Below the pieces are notes generated by a model. It saw nothing but the letters and a program-made list of their open reading frames with translations. It was not told the DNA's origin and did not search any database. Shown in pieces: positions 36,138 through 47,849 of a stretch of 47,849 nt of DNA; positions within the stretch are counted from its first letter, which is position 1, and the number at the start of each line of letters is the position of its first letter. The translations under genes and the position numbers were made by a program. The DNA is from Anaeromyces robustus (lineage: Eukaryota > Neocallimastigomycota > Neocallimastigomycetes > Neocallimastigales > Neocallimastigaceae), in assembly GCA_002104895.1 (NCBI GenBank), contig MCFG01000380.1, forward strand, positions 17,501-65,349, written 5' to 3'.

Positions 36138-36686
36138 TTAATAATTATTGTTTATAAGAAATAACAAAAAAGTTTTTAATGTATTATGAAAAGAATAAAA
36201 TTCTTCTTAATTAAAACTATGTATAATTATTAAAATAATATAATACCATTAATAATAAACAATAATGAATTAATTCTATAAATATTTTTTACTAACAAAT
36301 TTTAAATATTCAATAAAATTTGAATAATCACATGAAAGCCAATTGATTTTTGAAGCAAAATAAAAATAAAATGAATTTGCATCAATTACTAATGAAATTT
36401 TTTCTTTATTTGAAACCTTTGGAACATGTACTTTTCTTAAATCTCCTTCTTTTGAAAGTGCATTAAAAAGTTCCATATTTATATCAAATGAAAATCGTTT
36501 TTCATTTCGTTTTTCTATATCTAATAACAATTCTTTTTTTAACACTTCTAAAGTTCTTTTAATTTCCTGTGAATTATAACTCACAGATTCTAATTCCTTA
36601 ATTTTATTTTTTAATAATCTTTCTTTTTTTTCTGCATATTCATTAAAACATTTATTTGTAAATGTTGTTAATCCCTTAACACCCAT
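33462..36686 (-). CDS. ASTE1: Asteroid/ASTE1-type XPG-fold nuclease
   Basis: Member of the Asteroid branch of the FEN1/XPG structure-specific nuclease family; human ASTE1 acts on DNA ends during repair. Exons: 36686-36297, 36045-35681, 35436-34583, 34468-33462; 871 residues (human 679). The N-terminus MGVKGLTTF is typical of XPG-N, followed by a Lys/Glu insert and SLVIDANSFYFYF with the first metal-ligand Asp. Exon 2 has IFFILDGIEPYKK. The XPG-I region follows as QAEYEADVIVAKYARKYDG, then FILGNDSDYLIY and later CGNDYIDSF, so the acidic residues are kept. The exon 2/3 join uses acceptor AAAAAG and splits the Gly codon, giving KYDGFILGNDSD. The C-terminal exon is family-typical but poorly conserved. 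It is divergent from UNG with 329 bp between start codons. Confidence 0.85.
35481..35557. repeat. (ATT)n trinucleotide array in ASTE1 intron 2
   Basis: About 25 perfect ATT units inside the 244-bp intron 35437-35680, starting some 45 bp from the acceptor. Confidence 0.92.
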
Positions 36687-37015
36687 TATTTATATCTATA
36701 ATATTATAATTATGTATGAAATTAAAAAACAATAAAAAAAAATAATTCATTTATATTTATAAATAGTGTAAATAAAATTTTAAGACACCACATTATCTAT
36801 AATTTTTATTAATTTAAATTATTATAGTATAAAAAAATTAATTAAAAATTTGAGATTTTTTAATTACAAAATGTACATTACATTTTGGACAACGGACAAA
36901 AATTTATCAAAATAATATTATTAAATATTTTTATATAATATAAGATTTATCATATTATTTCTTTTACTATTTTATATTTTATTTTTAATTTTAAAATTTG
37001 AAATAATAAATAAAA
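36687..37015. promoter_or_regulatory. Shared divergent promoter region, ASTE1 and UNG
   Basis: 329 bp separate the ATG of the minus-strand nuclease gene from the ATG of plus-strand UNG. The region is AT-rich, apart from a slightly GC-richer stretch at about 36865-36905 that contains the near-palindrome AATGTACATT and GGACAACGGACAAAA. This is the best place for shared control elements. No known factor site is recognised. Confidence 0.45.
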
Positions 37016-38397
37016 ATGTCATTATTAAATTATTTTAAAAGAATTGAAAATCCAGCACCAAATCCAGAAGCAAACAAAAAAAAGCATAATCTAGAAGAAG
37101 ATGATAAAGAAAATACCAAAAAACTCAAAATTGAATCAGTACAAGTAAGCATTCTAATAGTATTCTATTGGATTATTACTTCTTATTTTTTAAATGTTAA
37201 ATTTAAATAATAATTTTTTAAAAAAAAAAAAAAAAAAAATAAAATAAAAAAATAAAGGAAAAAAAAGAATTAGTTCCAGCTCATTTAGCCCTTGAAAAAA
37301 AGTATATGGCAGAGGATTGGTATAAAGCATTTCGTTCAGAAATGTTAAAAGGATATTTTATAAAAGTAATTAATTTTAAAGTTTGAATATTATATATTAT
37401 TTATATATATATGAATATATGAACATTTTTCATTAATTATATTTTTTATAATCCACAACAACGAAAGATTAAAAAATTCCTTGAGAACGAAAAGAAAAAT
37501 AAAGTTGTCATTTTTCCAGAAGAAAAAGATATGTATAGCTTTACTAAATGTCCATTAAAACAAATTCGTGTTGTTATCCTTGGTCAAGGTTCATTTTTTA
37601 ATTTATTAATATATATTGCTAATTTTATAATGAATGTTTAATTAAAAAATATAGTATAAAATTTACTAGTTTTTATTGTTATCAATTAACATTAAATATA
37701 ATATAATTACTTTTTTTAATGTTATATGTATTATTTTCATTTATAAAAATGTGTAAAATATAAAAAATTATATATTTAAAAAAGATCCATATCATGGAGT
37801 AGGTCAAGCGCATGGTTTATGCTTTTCAGTTAAAAAAGGGGTTCAACCGCCTCCTTCATTAGTTAATATATTTAGAGAATTAAAGAATGATTTAGGTGAT
37901 AATTTTAAAATACCAAATCATGGTTATCTTAATGGATGGACTGAACAAGGTGTTTTACTTCTAAATACATCATTATCTGTTAGAAAAGGAGAAGCTGCTT
38001 CACATGCTAATATTGGTTGGCAACAATTTACGGATGCTATAATATCATATATAAATCAATGTCGACGTAATGTAGTATTTTTATTATGGGGTTCACACGC
38101 ACAGAAAAAAGGAAAAAATATTGATAAGGTAAACAAATAACAAAAAAAAAAAATAGTTTACTATAATACATTGAGAATAATAATATAATTATTAATATTA
38201 TATAATAATTATTTATAAATATATCTACATTTATCTTTTTTTTTTTTTAGAATAAACATCTTGTTTTAAAAGCTGTTCACCCATCACCACTCTCAGCAAA
38301 TAGAGGTGGTTGGTTTGGTTGTAAACATTTTTCAAAAACAAATGAATATTTAATTAAAAATGGTTATAAACCAATAGATTGGTCACATTTACCATAA
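37016..38397 (+). CDS. UNG1: Uracil-DNA glycosylase, family 1
   Basis: Removes uracil from DNA to start base-excision repair. Exons: 37016-37144, 37258-37365, 37468-37588, 37785-38128, 38251-38397; 282 residues. The N-terminus [11 protein letters not shown] resembles a weak PCNA-binding motif and is followed by a Lys-rich stretch that could act as a nuclear signal. The catalytic core is complete: water-activating motif [24 protein letters not shown] with the uracil-contacting Asn, WGSHAQ, and the leucine-loop motif [18 protein letters not shown] with the essential His. The glycine-rich end of that loop (RGGWFG) appears one residue longer than the RGFFG I know from animal and bacterial enzymes. 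Intron 3 splits the codon of the catalytic Asp (G|AT). The 3' end converges with the four-TM gene. Confidence 0.97.
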
Positions 38398-39020
38398 TTT
38401 TTATTTTATTTATTTTTTTATTTAGAAATTACATTATTTAAAATAATTATAAAAGATATATGAAATTCATTATAAAATAATGCTTATTACTAAAGTTATT
38501 TATAATAAAAAAAAAAAGAAAAAATTACTATTGATGAGAAAGTATGTAGTTTTATAAATTATATAAAATATTATCAGATATTTTTTTATATTTATATACT
38601 TTTATTTAATATATTAATAAAAAATAAAATTATTATAATAATTTTTTTTTGTTTAAAAATATGATTAATTAATCTATTATTGTTTTTGTTATTACATTGT
38701 CATTATTATTGTATTGCTATTAATGTTTGTTTGGTTGGTTATTCATATTATTATTATTGTTATAATTATAATTATAGTTATTACTTTATAATTATAATTT
38801 TATGTTAGATTATTTTAAATTATTGAAATTTTTTTTTTTTTTGTTTTTATGTTTTATGAATTTGAATGTTAACTTAGAATAGTCAAAATATTTTAAAATA
38901 TATTTCAATGATAAAAATTATCATTAATGCAAACTATAAAATATTAGAATATTAATGCGGAATAATGAATATATATATATATATATATATATATGTTTTA
39001 AGGAAATTCTATTGATTATA
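38398..39020. other. Convergent intergenic region
   Basis: AT-only sequence between two 3' ends, with an (AT)n tract at about 38969-38994 close to the stop of the minus-strand gene. No gene seen. Confidence 0.65.
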
Positions 39021-40012
39021 TCATACTAATAAACCATTATTAATATTAACATTATTTATTTTCTGATTTCGTCCTGTTATCTGAGTAATTGGACCTTCAA
39101 ATTGAATTACTATTAGTGAAAGAAACTTCAAGAATTATAATTTATATATAATTACATTAATTGTTAATTAGTATACTAATCTTAATAAATAATAAAATAT
39201 AATTTATAAAAAGGTTTTATTAAAAATATATTTACTAATCCTGTTGCAACAACAAAAAGTCCTTGATAATATAAAAATCATTATAATGTATTCATTAATA
39301 TTTATTATAAATTATATTTATTATTATAAATATTTATCTTTTTTATCTATATTAAATATTTATAATAGTTACCACAACCCATTACAACATAATATTTACA
39401 ATCATTTGCGAAAATAAGATACTATTAAAATAAATAATATATTTAATCATTATTTGATATATGTATATATTTAAATTAAAAAATTATATAATTCCTTACA
39501 TCACCATCTCTAATAATCCAAGCTAATGTAATTGATATAAAAGATGAAAGCTATATTGTATTATATTATAATATTATTTATATTAATATTCTTTCTTTAT
39601 ACTTAAAATATAATATTTTCAATTTTTTATCTCCAATTAACATTATGTATTCTATATTTATTTTAAGACATGTACCATTAGTTTTATGTTTTCTATTTTG
39701 TTGAAAAATGTAAACACCGACATAAGAATACAAACTAAAGCAATATCAACAACCAGCCATGTTTGCCATCTATCAACATTGTGGTTATGACCATATTCAG
39801 GTTTTTCAAGGCAGTTTAATATATATGTAATTGTATACATTAAAAATCCGGTCTAATTGAAAAATTTAATAGAATTATTATATAATTAATATAATGAGAA
39901 GAAATTTTTGTTTATGTTGTAACTATATGCAACTAAACTTCTTGTTGATGAATTTTATACTTACCACGGATATTAATATACACACCAATGCATCAATATT
40001 AATAGGCATCAT
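39021..40012 (-). CDS. Small four-transmembrane protein
   Basis: Six short exons: 40012-39965, 39852-39676, 39550-39500, 39421-39373, 39258-39236, 39125-39021; 453 nt, 150 residues, phase kept throughout. Family not recognised. Predicted membrane segments: residues about 6-28 (IDALVCILISVTGFLMYTI), 47-66 (WLVVDIALVCILMSVFTFF), 74-92 (MLSSFISITLAWII) and 104-128 (YYVVMGCGLFVVATG then FLSLIVIQF). The loop between segments 1 and 2 is polar (KPEYGHNHNVDRW) and the C-terminus is a short soluble tail. Exon 5 is only 23 nt. The last exon needs the acceptor after TTGAAG at 39126, because the nearer AG would put TAA in frame. No obvious tetraspanin CCG motif; a CG pair (MGCG) occurs near segment 4. 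Function unknown. Confidence 0.72.
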
Positions 40013-41507
<1,495 letters not shown>

Positions 41508-44454
41508 TTATAATATTAATAATTTTATATTTAACTCTAAAGATTTTGAAGTTACGATTGAAAAGGAATTATTAAATACAAAAGTATAAATTCCAAATTT
41601 ATTAGATATTGGAATAGTTCCATTTAACACATTTTTATGTGAATTATATTTAGTTATTGGAACAACAAATCGTTGATTAGGTTTTAGTTCATATATATCT
41701 TTTGAATTATTTCCACCATTATTAGAATGTATTTCATTGGATACTATATTTTCATTTTCATTTACTGGTTTAGATAATCCATTTTCAGCTTTTGGCGAAT
41801 TACTGTTTAAAATTTCTTCTGAATATTTAAATTTGCAATCTTCTAATATGTTTTCATTACTTATAAGATGTTCTTCACTAAGTATATTCGAATAACTAGA
41901 TGCTTTTCTGTATGCTGATAATTTCTTAACATTAAGACTATCATAATTATAACTTTGATGATGTAAATCAGGCGAATTCATATTATTCTCTTGTATGGAT
42001 TCATATATAATGCCAAATTGAATATCATTACCTTTTGTATATATTTGATAATTTAAAAATGCAGTTCTTCCCGAAATTCCAATAGATTTATAACACTGTT
42101 CATTTAATGCTATATATGGTAATGAAAATGTTCCACATGATCTTTGCTTAATATTAATAACACTATTATATTCATTACAATATTGAGAAAGTGTTTTTTG
42201 TGGAAAACATAGTATTGTAACAGGTTGAATGGCAAATCTAAAAGAAATGTGTTTGGCTGTTTTTCTTGCATTATTTTCCCATTTTAATATAAATATACCA
42301 GGTGGAAAATTATAAATGCTTATACAACCATTTATAATTTTTAAAGTTTGAGATGTATTACAAGTATAAGAAGGTACTATAACAAAAACACCTGATTCAA
42401 CAGATGATTCATTATATATATGTTTCCATCTATCAAATGAACTAATTATATTTGGTTTAAATGATATACTAAAATCAAGCGGTAAATTTTTAGCTTCATT
42501 AAATTCAAATCTTAAATCATTCCAAATTTCACCACCTGGATGTTGAGATTCAACTCTTATAGTTTCTTTATTGTTAATAAATTGATTTGTAAAATTTTGA
42601 TTGTTTAACGGAACGTTTGGTTTATTAACATGTTTTAAGACAACAATATTATTTTTTGTATGTGTTTCTTTTTCATCTAAAGATACTACTGAGTCAGTTG
42701 AATGACAATTATCCGATAGATATAAATTTGAAGTTTGGTTAGATGATTCATCGTATTTATGACTATTATGTTCATCAATACTACCATTATTGTTGCTTTG
42801 TGATCCTCTTTTCGTTACAACTTTTTGAACCTTTTTAAATATTTTAATAACACCCTTTTTATTATTATTTTGATTATTTACTGTAGCCGTTGTATTTGGC
42901 ATTGATGAAATAGGAGGAACTGGAATAGATCGTGAACATTCTTCATTATTTGAAAATGATGAGTATTTTATTGGTGATACATTAATTTCATTATTTATAT
43001 TCTCATTATTTTCATTACCAGAATCATTTATAGTACTTTCTGTAATCATAATATTCTCATCTTTAAATTTATCTGAATTTATAGTATCACATTTTAATTT
43101 ATTTGAATTTAAAGTATCAGTTTTATTTCTATTTGAATTCAAGGAATCATGTTTTAACATTGATGGTTTATTAGCATCCCTCATACTAGTATGTGATCTT
43201 TTAACTTTAACTAACCCATTACTAAGATAATTTTTTATTTTTCCTAATTTCGCTATATTTTCACTAGATAATGATCTTCCAAATGATTTTTTTTTCTCAT
43301 CATCATTTAAAATAGTATTATTATTATTATAGTTATTATTATTATTATTATTATTATAACTATTATTACTGTTAATATTATTATTAAAACTATTATAATT
43401 AATATTAGCAGCATTATGATCTTCTAAATATTTTTTTAGTTTACGACAGTAATCATAAGTTGCTTCAAATTTTTTAAAACTTCGTTCAAATTGTGATATT
43501 ACAGTTAAGTAACATGATTCAGGATCACCAAGTTGTGATTCTATTAATAATTAATAAAAATAAAATATAATAAAAAACATATATAAATAGAATAGAATAT
43601 ATATGTATATTAATAATATATATAACATGTTAAATATTAAATAAATAAAATATATATAATTAATTATATATAATACATATTATAAATAAATAACAAATAT
43701 ATATTATTATATATAATAAATATAAAAATATATTATATTTCTATAAATAATTACCTAAATAAAATCCTTTTATAAACAATACATTAATATTCTCAAATAA
43801 TTCATTTTTATTATTATTTTCATTATTATCACTTAAATAATTATCCTTCAATGAATCTTGATGATAAGATGATTTTATTTCACTTGAATTTATTGATTTT
43901 GACCCTACTAAAGTAGACTCTAAATTCTTTTCATTTAATAATGAATTATTAGATAATGAATTATTAGCAACATCTAATAAACCTATCTTTTCATTATCCT
44001 TTTTAGAAGATAAGTCAAACCCATTATTATTGTATTCTGAATAAGTATCTTCATATTTTTCAGAAAGAGAAGCTAGTGATGAAGTAGATGAATCCGAACG
44101 ATTTGAATTTAAATAATTATCATAATTCATTAATTCCTCATCATCAGATAATGAAATTTTAAACATTCCTGATGATTTCTGTTTAACTTTAAAATTTTCT
44201 ACAGATACAATATCATCTTTTGATGAAGTAACCATTAAATCTAAATTCTCTAATTGTTCATTATCTGAATTTTCTAAATTTGGAAGATTATCTAAAATAA
44301 ATCCCTCTTTCCTTTTATTCTCAATTAATTCACTTATATTAATATCTTTTTCTTCATTTGATTTATTCGATTTATGACTTCTAAAACCTATTTTATATTA
44401 TATATATATATTAATTATGAGTAATAATAAATAAATAAATAAATAAATAAATTT

Positions 44455-44508
<54 letters not shown>

Positions 44509-47328
44509 TTGATTAATTGATGAATAAAATAATATGTAAAATATATATAAAAAGTTACTTACTATCATCCTTCTTCATTTTTACTTCTTTTGGTGTCATT
44601 GAAGGAGATTGTACTATTTTATTAGAAAATAATGGTTTTTCTTTTAAATTATCAAAACCTGATTCAATTTCGCATTTATTTAAATCAGATAATGAATTCA
44701 TAGAATGATATGAATTTGGTGATATATGATGTTCCTTTCTAAAATCTGTTGATTGATTTCTTCTTAAAAATGAATCAGTTTTCGATAATAATTGTTTATT
44801 TTCTTCTGATTTCTTCAATGATGAATTTATAGTAAGAAAAGATTGTTTTTGTTCTTCCTCTTCACTTACTTCTTGCATGTTATTTGCATTCATGATTTTC
44901 ATTTTATCAGCAAGATCATTAATCGTAAAACTTCTTGATCTTTTTTTATTTAAATTAAGATTATTAGAATTAATATTTGTATTTTTGATTAAGATTTCAT
45001 CATCATCATCATTTTTAATTCCAGCAATTGATCTCCATACAATAACATATTTGGTTTGCTTATCTTTTTCATTATTATTTATTTCCAATGTTTTATCATT
45101 GCCTAATATTTGATCAAAATTATCTTCATCTTGATCATCATTAATTTCTTTATGAGCTTCAAATAAAATATAACCATGACTCTGTTGACGATTAAGTTTA
45201 AAAGATATATGTCTTACCAAAGTATCATCATTAAAACGTTTTACAACTGATGAACTCATAAATGTATCATTAAATATATATACATTTGCTTCATTACTCA
45301 TATTTGTAATAATTTCATAAACATTCTTAGGATTCATTCTAACAACAAATGTGCCTTTAAATATACAACCTCTTTCTCCAAATTCATTTATCAATTTTTT
45401 CTGTACATGAATACCATGTTTATTTTTAATGGTTTTCCAGAATTCATAAACTAATGGGCTTTGATCTACAGATTGTCTTTTTTCTAATAATTTATAAATA
45501 TCATTATTATTTTCTTTAGCCAAATATAAAAATGTTGATGTTAATTTTTCATTAAATAATAATGCATTTTTTGATGAAACATGTGTATGTAAAGGAAATG
45601 TTTTATCCAATATAATATCCAATGACTTTTGGTTATTTATATTTCTTTTAGTTGATTGTATTGGTGGTTGTATAGATGTATTATCTATTTTATTATCTTC
45701 TGATATATAAACCTACAATATCATTAATAATTATGAATATATATATATTATTAAATTTTTAAAAAATAAAATTATTTATATATATTAATATTATTATTTA
45801 TTTATTAATTATTAATTAATTAATTATTTAATTAATTATTTATTTATTTATTTATTATTAATAATATAATTATTATATTATAATTATCATAAGTATATTA
45901 AAAAAAATCAAATATTGATTTATAGTTTATATAATTTTAAAAAATTATTATATAATATTTACATAGATTGGAATTCTTGGTGCAACTAATGGTAAATCAA
46001 ATGTTCTAATAGCTGGTAATGTCCAATATTCAACAAAATATGATTTTAATAATTTATTAATTACAGAAAATATAGGGGTAAGAAGATATTTTTTCTTATT
46101 ATTAAACCTATTAGATAAAACTTCTATTGAAAATTCTGGATTTGGATTATTTACAAAAGTTATACCAAATAATGTGGGATCCTTTAAATATGGGACAACT
46201 ATTAAAAGCTTTAATATATAATAATAAAATTAATAAATTATTTGATTTATTATACGAATTAATATAAATAAACTATTTTATAACAACTATTTTATAAACT
46301 TACAGTTCCATTACACTTTAAAATTTTAATTTTTACAGGTATAATGATACCTTTAACCAATTTAATATCTATATTAATACTCAAACTATTTGGTGCACCA
46401 GAATACTCCATTTCCATTTCAAGATTCTTATAAAAAATAATACATACATAATAATTATTAAAATATATTGTTATTATTAAAAGTAGTAATTTTAACAATA
46501 TTAATATATATATTTGTATTAATGTAAACATACAACTTCTAATTTTTCTGAGCTTGACTTTTTTACTCTAACACCATTAAAATAGGGAGAAACATCACCA
46601 AAATCAATATCTCTTATAAATACACTTTGCTTAAGTAATATATTAATAAGTATATATTAAAATTAATCATATATGTATACTTAAAAAAAAAAGTCTATAT
46701 AAATTTTAAAAATATAATATATTATTATATATATAATTACAATATATGTATTATTTTTTAATTTTCTAGAAAATTTGTCGTTTAATTTCTTTTTCATTCT
46801 TTCTTTAAAATCATTTGCATGTCTTAATTCCAAAAAAAATCTAGCAAAAACAACATTAACCCAAGTGCAACATTCTGTTGGTGGATTAGATTTATCATTA
46901 TATTGTGGAAATAAACAATTTTCTAAATATTCAACAATTTTTGGAGGCCATACTTCTTTATCAGTTGTATCTGAATTTGTTTCTTTTTCTTCTATTGTTA
47001 TTTCTTTATTCTCTTTTTGTTCTACGAACTCTTTAGTATTTTCATTATTAACTTTTTCATTTATATCAGTTTTATTGTTATTTTTCTTATTAAAAATTTT
47101 ATAATAAAAATATTGTAATATGTATATTTCTGTAGCTAAAGTAATAATAACTATAAAAAAAAAAAAGAGAGATAATAATTTCAGAACATTTTCATAAATT
47201 TTATATTATTTTCAATATATATAATAATAATTTTAATATTATTTTATTTTATATAATAATTTCTATATATTAACTATATATATAACAATCAATTTACTTC
47301 CTAAAAAAAATCCAACAAAAGCAGACAT
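41508..47328 (-). CDS. Membrane-anchored SMP / START-like / GOLD-like lipid-transfer protein
   Basis: Large candidate membrane-contact-site protein. Exons: 47328-47298, 47150-46741, 46629-46534, 46426-46304, 46208-45963, 45712-44563, 44387-43755, 43540-41508; 4722 nt, 1573 residues. Residues 3-28 (FVGFFLGIIITLATEIYIL) form an N-terminal membrane anchor. About 88-300 is an SMP lipid-binding domain of TEX2/Nvj2 type, with PPKIVEYLENCLF, TECCTWVNVVFARFF, RDIDFGDVSPYF and the beta-rich LEMEMEYSGAPNSLSINIDI. About 370-540 is START-like, with GCIFKGTFVVRMNPKNVYEI, DTLVRHISFKL and YVIVWRSIAG. Long Ser/Asn-rich linkers follow. About 1225-1573 is GOLD-like, starting HPGGEIWNDLRFEFNEAKN and ending IYTFVFNNSFSIVTSKSLEL. 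SMP is the firmest call; START and GOLD rest on motif patterns. I know no family with this order. Confidence 0.82.
44459..44505. repeat. (TAA)n trinucleotide array in intron 6 of the SMP gene
   Basis: About 15 perfect TAA units within the 175-bp intron 44388-44562, preceded by AAAT units at 44429-44450. Confidence 0.9.
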
Positions 47329-47849
47329 TTTTTTTCAAACAATGTTTATTATTGAAATATTGAATTATTGAAATTTTGATTTTATTATTTATATATATAA
47401 TATATAAAATAATAGATAATATATATACTAATAATTTTCCAAATATGATTTTTAATTTTTTGTAAATATATTCCTTTTTATTTAATTATATATATATAAA
47501 TTGTTATTTTAGTATATACATATTTTAATATCTCAATTTTATAAAGAAAGAAAATGTATAGCTTTATTATGTCATATAATAAATTGAGTATTGTTCAAAA
47601 ATAAACTAATTATATAAAAAAGTATTATATATTAAATATATTAAATACTATAAAAAATAATTGGATCTTTCAATAAAATGTATAAACAATTATCATATGG
47701 AATGATATTAAAAAATATATTATTATTATTATTCTACTTTTATTACATATTATTATTAATATTATTTATTTTAATAAAAATAAAATCAAAAATTAAAATG
47801 ACATTTCCTTTGCATATTTTTATTTTTATATAAAACAGAAAAAAAATTT
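47329..47849. other. Upstream region of the SMP gene, to window end
   Basis: AT-only. It should hold the promoter of the minus-strand SMP-START-GOLD gene. A plus-strand frame at about 47678-47833 encodes a 51-residue Leu/Ile/Tyr-rich peptide that is not distinguishable from background. Confidence 0.5.

Noticed and set aside
34930-36157. Plus-strand open frames opposite ASTE1 exons 2 and 3
   Set aside because: Ser/Leu/Phe-rich complements of Lys/Glu-rich coding sequence, lacking motifs.
44517-45113. Plus-strand open frames opposite the START-like exon
   Set aside because: Shadows of exon 6 on the opposite strand; the minus strand is open for 1150 nt and carries the domain.
46775-47104. Plus-strand open frame opposite exon 2 of the SMP gene
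   Set aside because: The minus strand encodes the conserved SMP start and keeps phase with flanking exons. The plus frame has no recognisable features.
47678-47833. 51-residue plus-strand frame near the window end
   Set aside because: Composition matches background AT-rich frames and nothing about its start or content is gene-like.

Overview
This window is a stretch of a very AT-rich, intron-rich eukaryotic nuclear genome. Genes are cut by many short GT...AG introns. Intergenic DNA is almost pure A+T with long TTTA/ATT microsatellites. Several proteins carry poly-Asn or Ser/Asn-rich inserts, and there is a large ankyrin-repeat gene. Together with a U1 snRNA and fungal-type housekeeping genes, this best fits an anaerobic gut fungus (Neocallimastigomycota). 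That assignment is inference; another AT-rich lineage such as a dictyostelid is not excluded.

Layout. 1-62: possible 3' end of a plus-strand gene. 1058-6603 (-): 17-exon SAPS-domain regulatory subunit of the PP6/Sit4 phosphatase. 8468-12848 (+): 15-exon UVSSA, the transcription-coupled repair scaffold. 13226-13636 (+): SEM1/DSS1. 14491-17131 (-): two tandem paralogous, mucin-like single-pass surface proteins. 18617-22941 (+): 12-exon NOP14. 23441-25887 (-): 8-exon TPR-DnaJ co-chaperone resembling DNAJC3. 26214-26381 (-): a complete U1 snRNA, the only GC-balanced island in the window. 26743-27834 (-): 7-TM protein. 29082-32316 (-): large ankyrin gene broken by an in-frame TAA and a poly-A frameshift. 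33462-36686 (-): Asteroid/ASTE1-type XPG nuclease, divergent from UNG (37016-38397, +). 39021-40012 (-): six-exon four-TM small protein. 41508-47328 (-): eight-exon protein of about 1573 residues joining an N-terminal membrane anchor, an SMP lipid-transfer domain, a START-like domain and a C-terminal GOLD-like domain.

Three genes (UVSSA, UNG, ASTE1) belong to DNA repair or DNA-structure processing; ASTE1 and UNG share a 329-bp divergent promoter region. SEM1 and the SAPS subunit are regulatory subunits of large complexes, NOP14 belongs to ribosome biogenesis, and U1 serves the splicing on which these genes depend. The SMP-START-GOLD protein is the strongest candidate for an undescribed architecture: it puts two kinds of lipid-binding domain plus a protein-interaction domain on one probable ER-anchored chain.

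Exon coordinates were worked out by hand by keeping reading phase across GT...AG junctions. All totals are multiples of three, but transcript data were not available.
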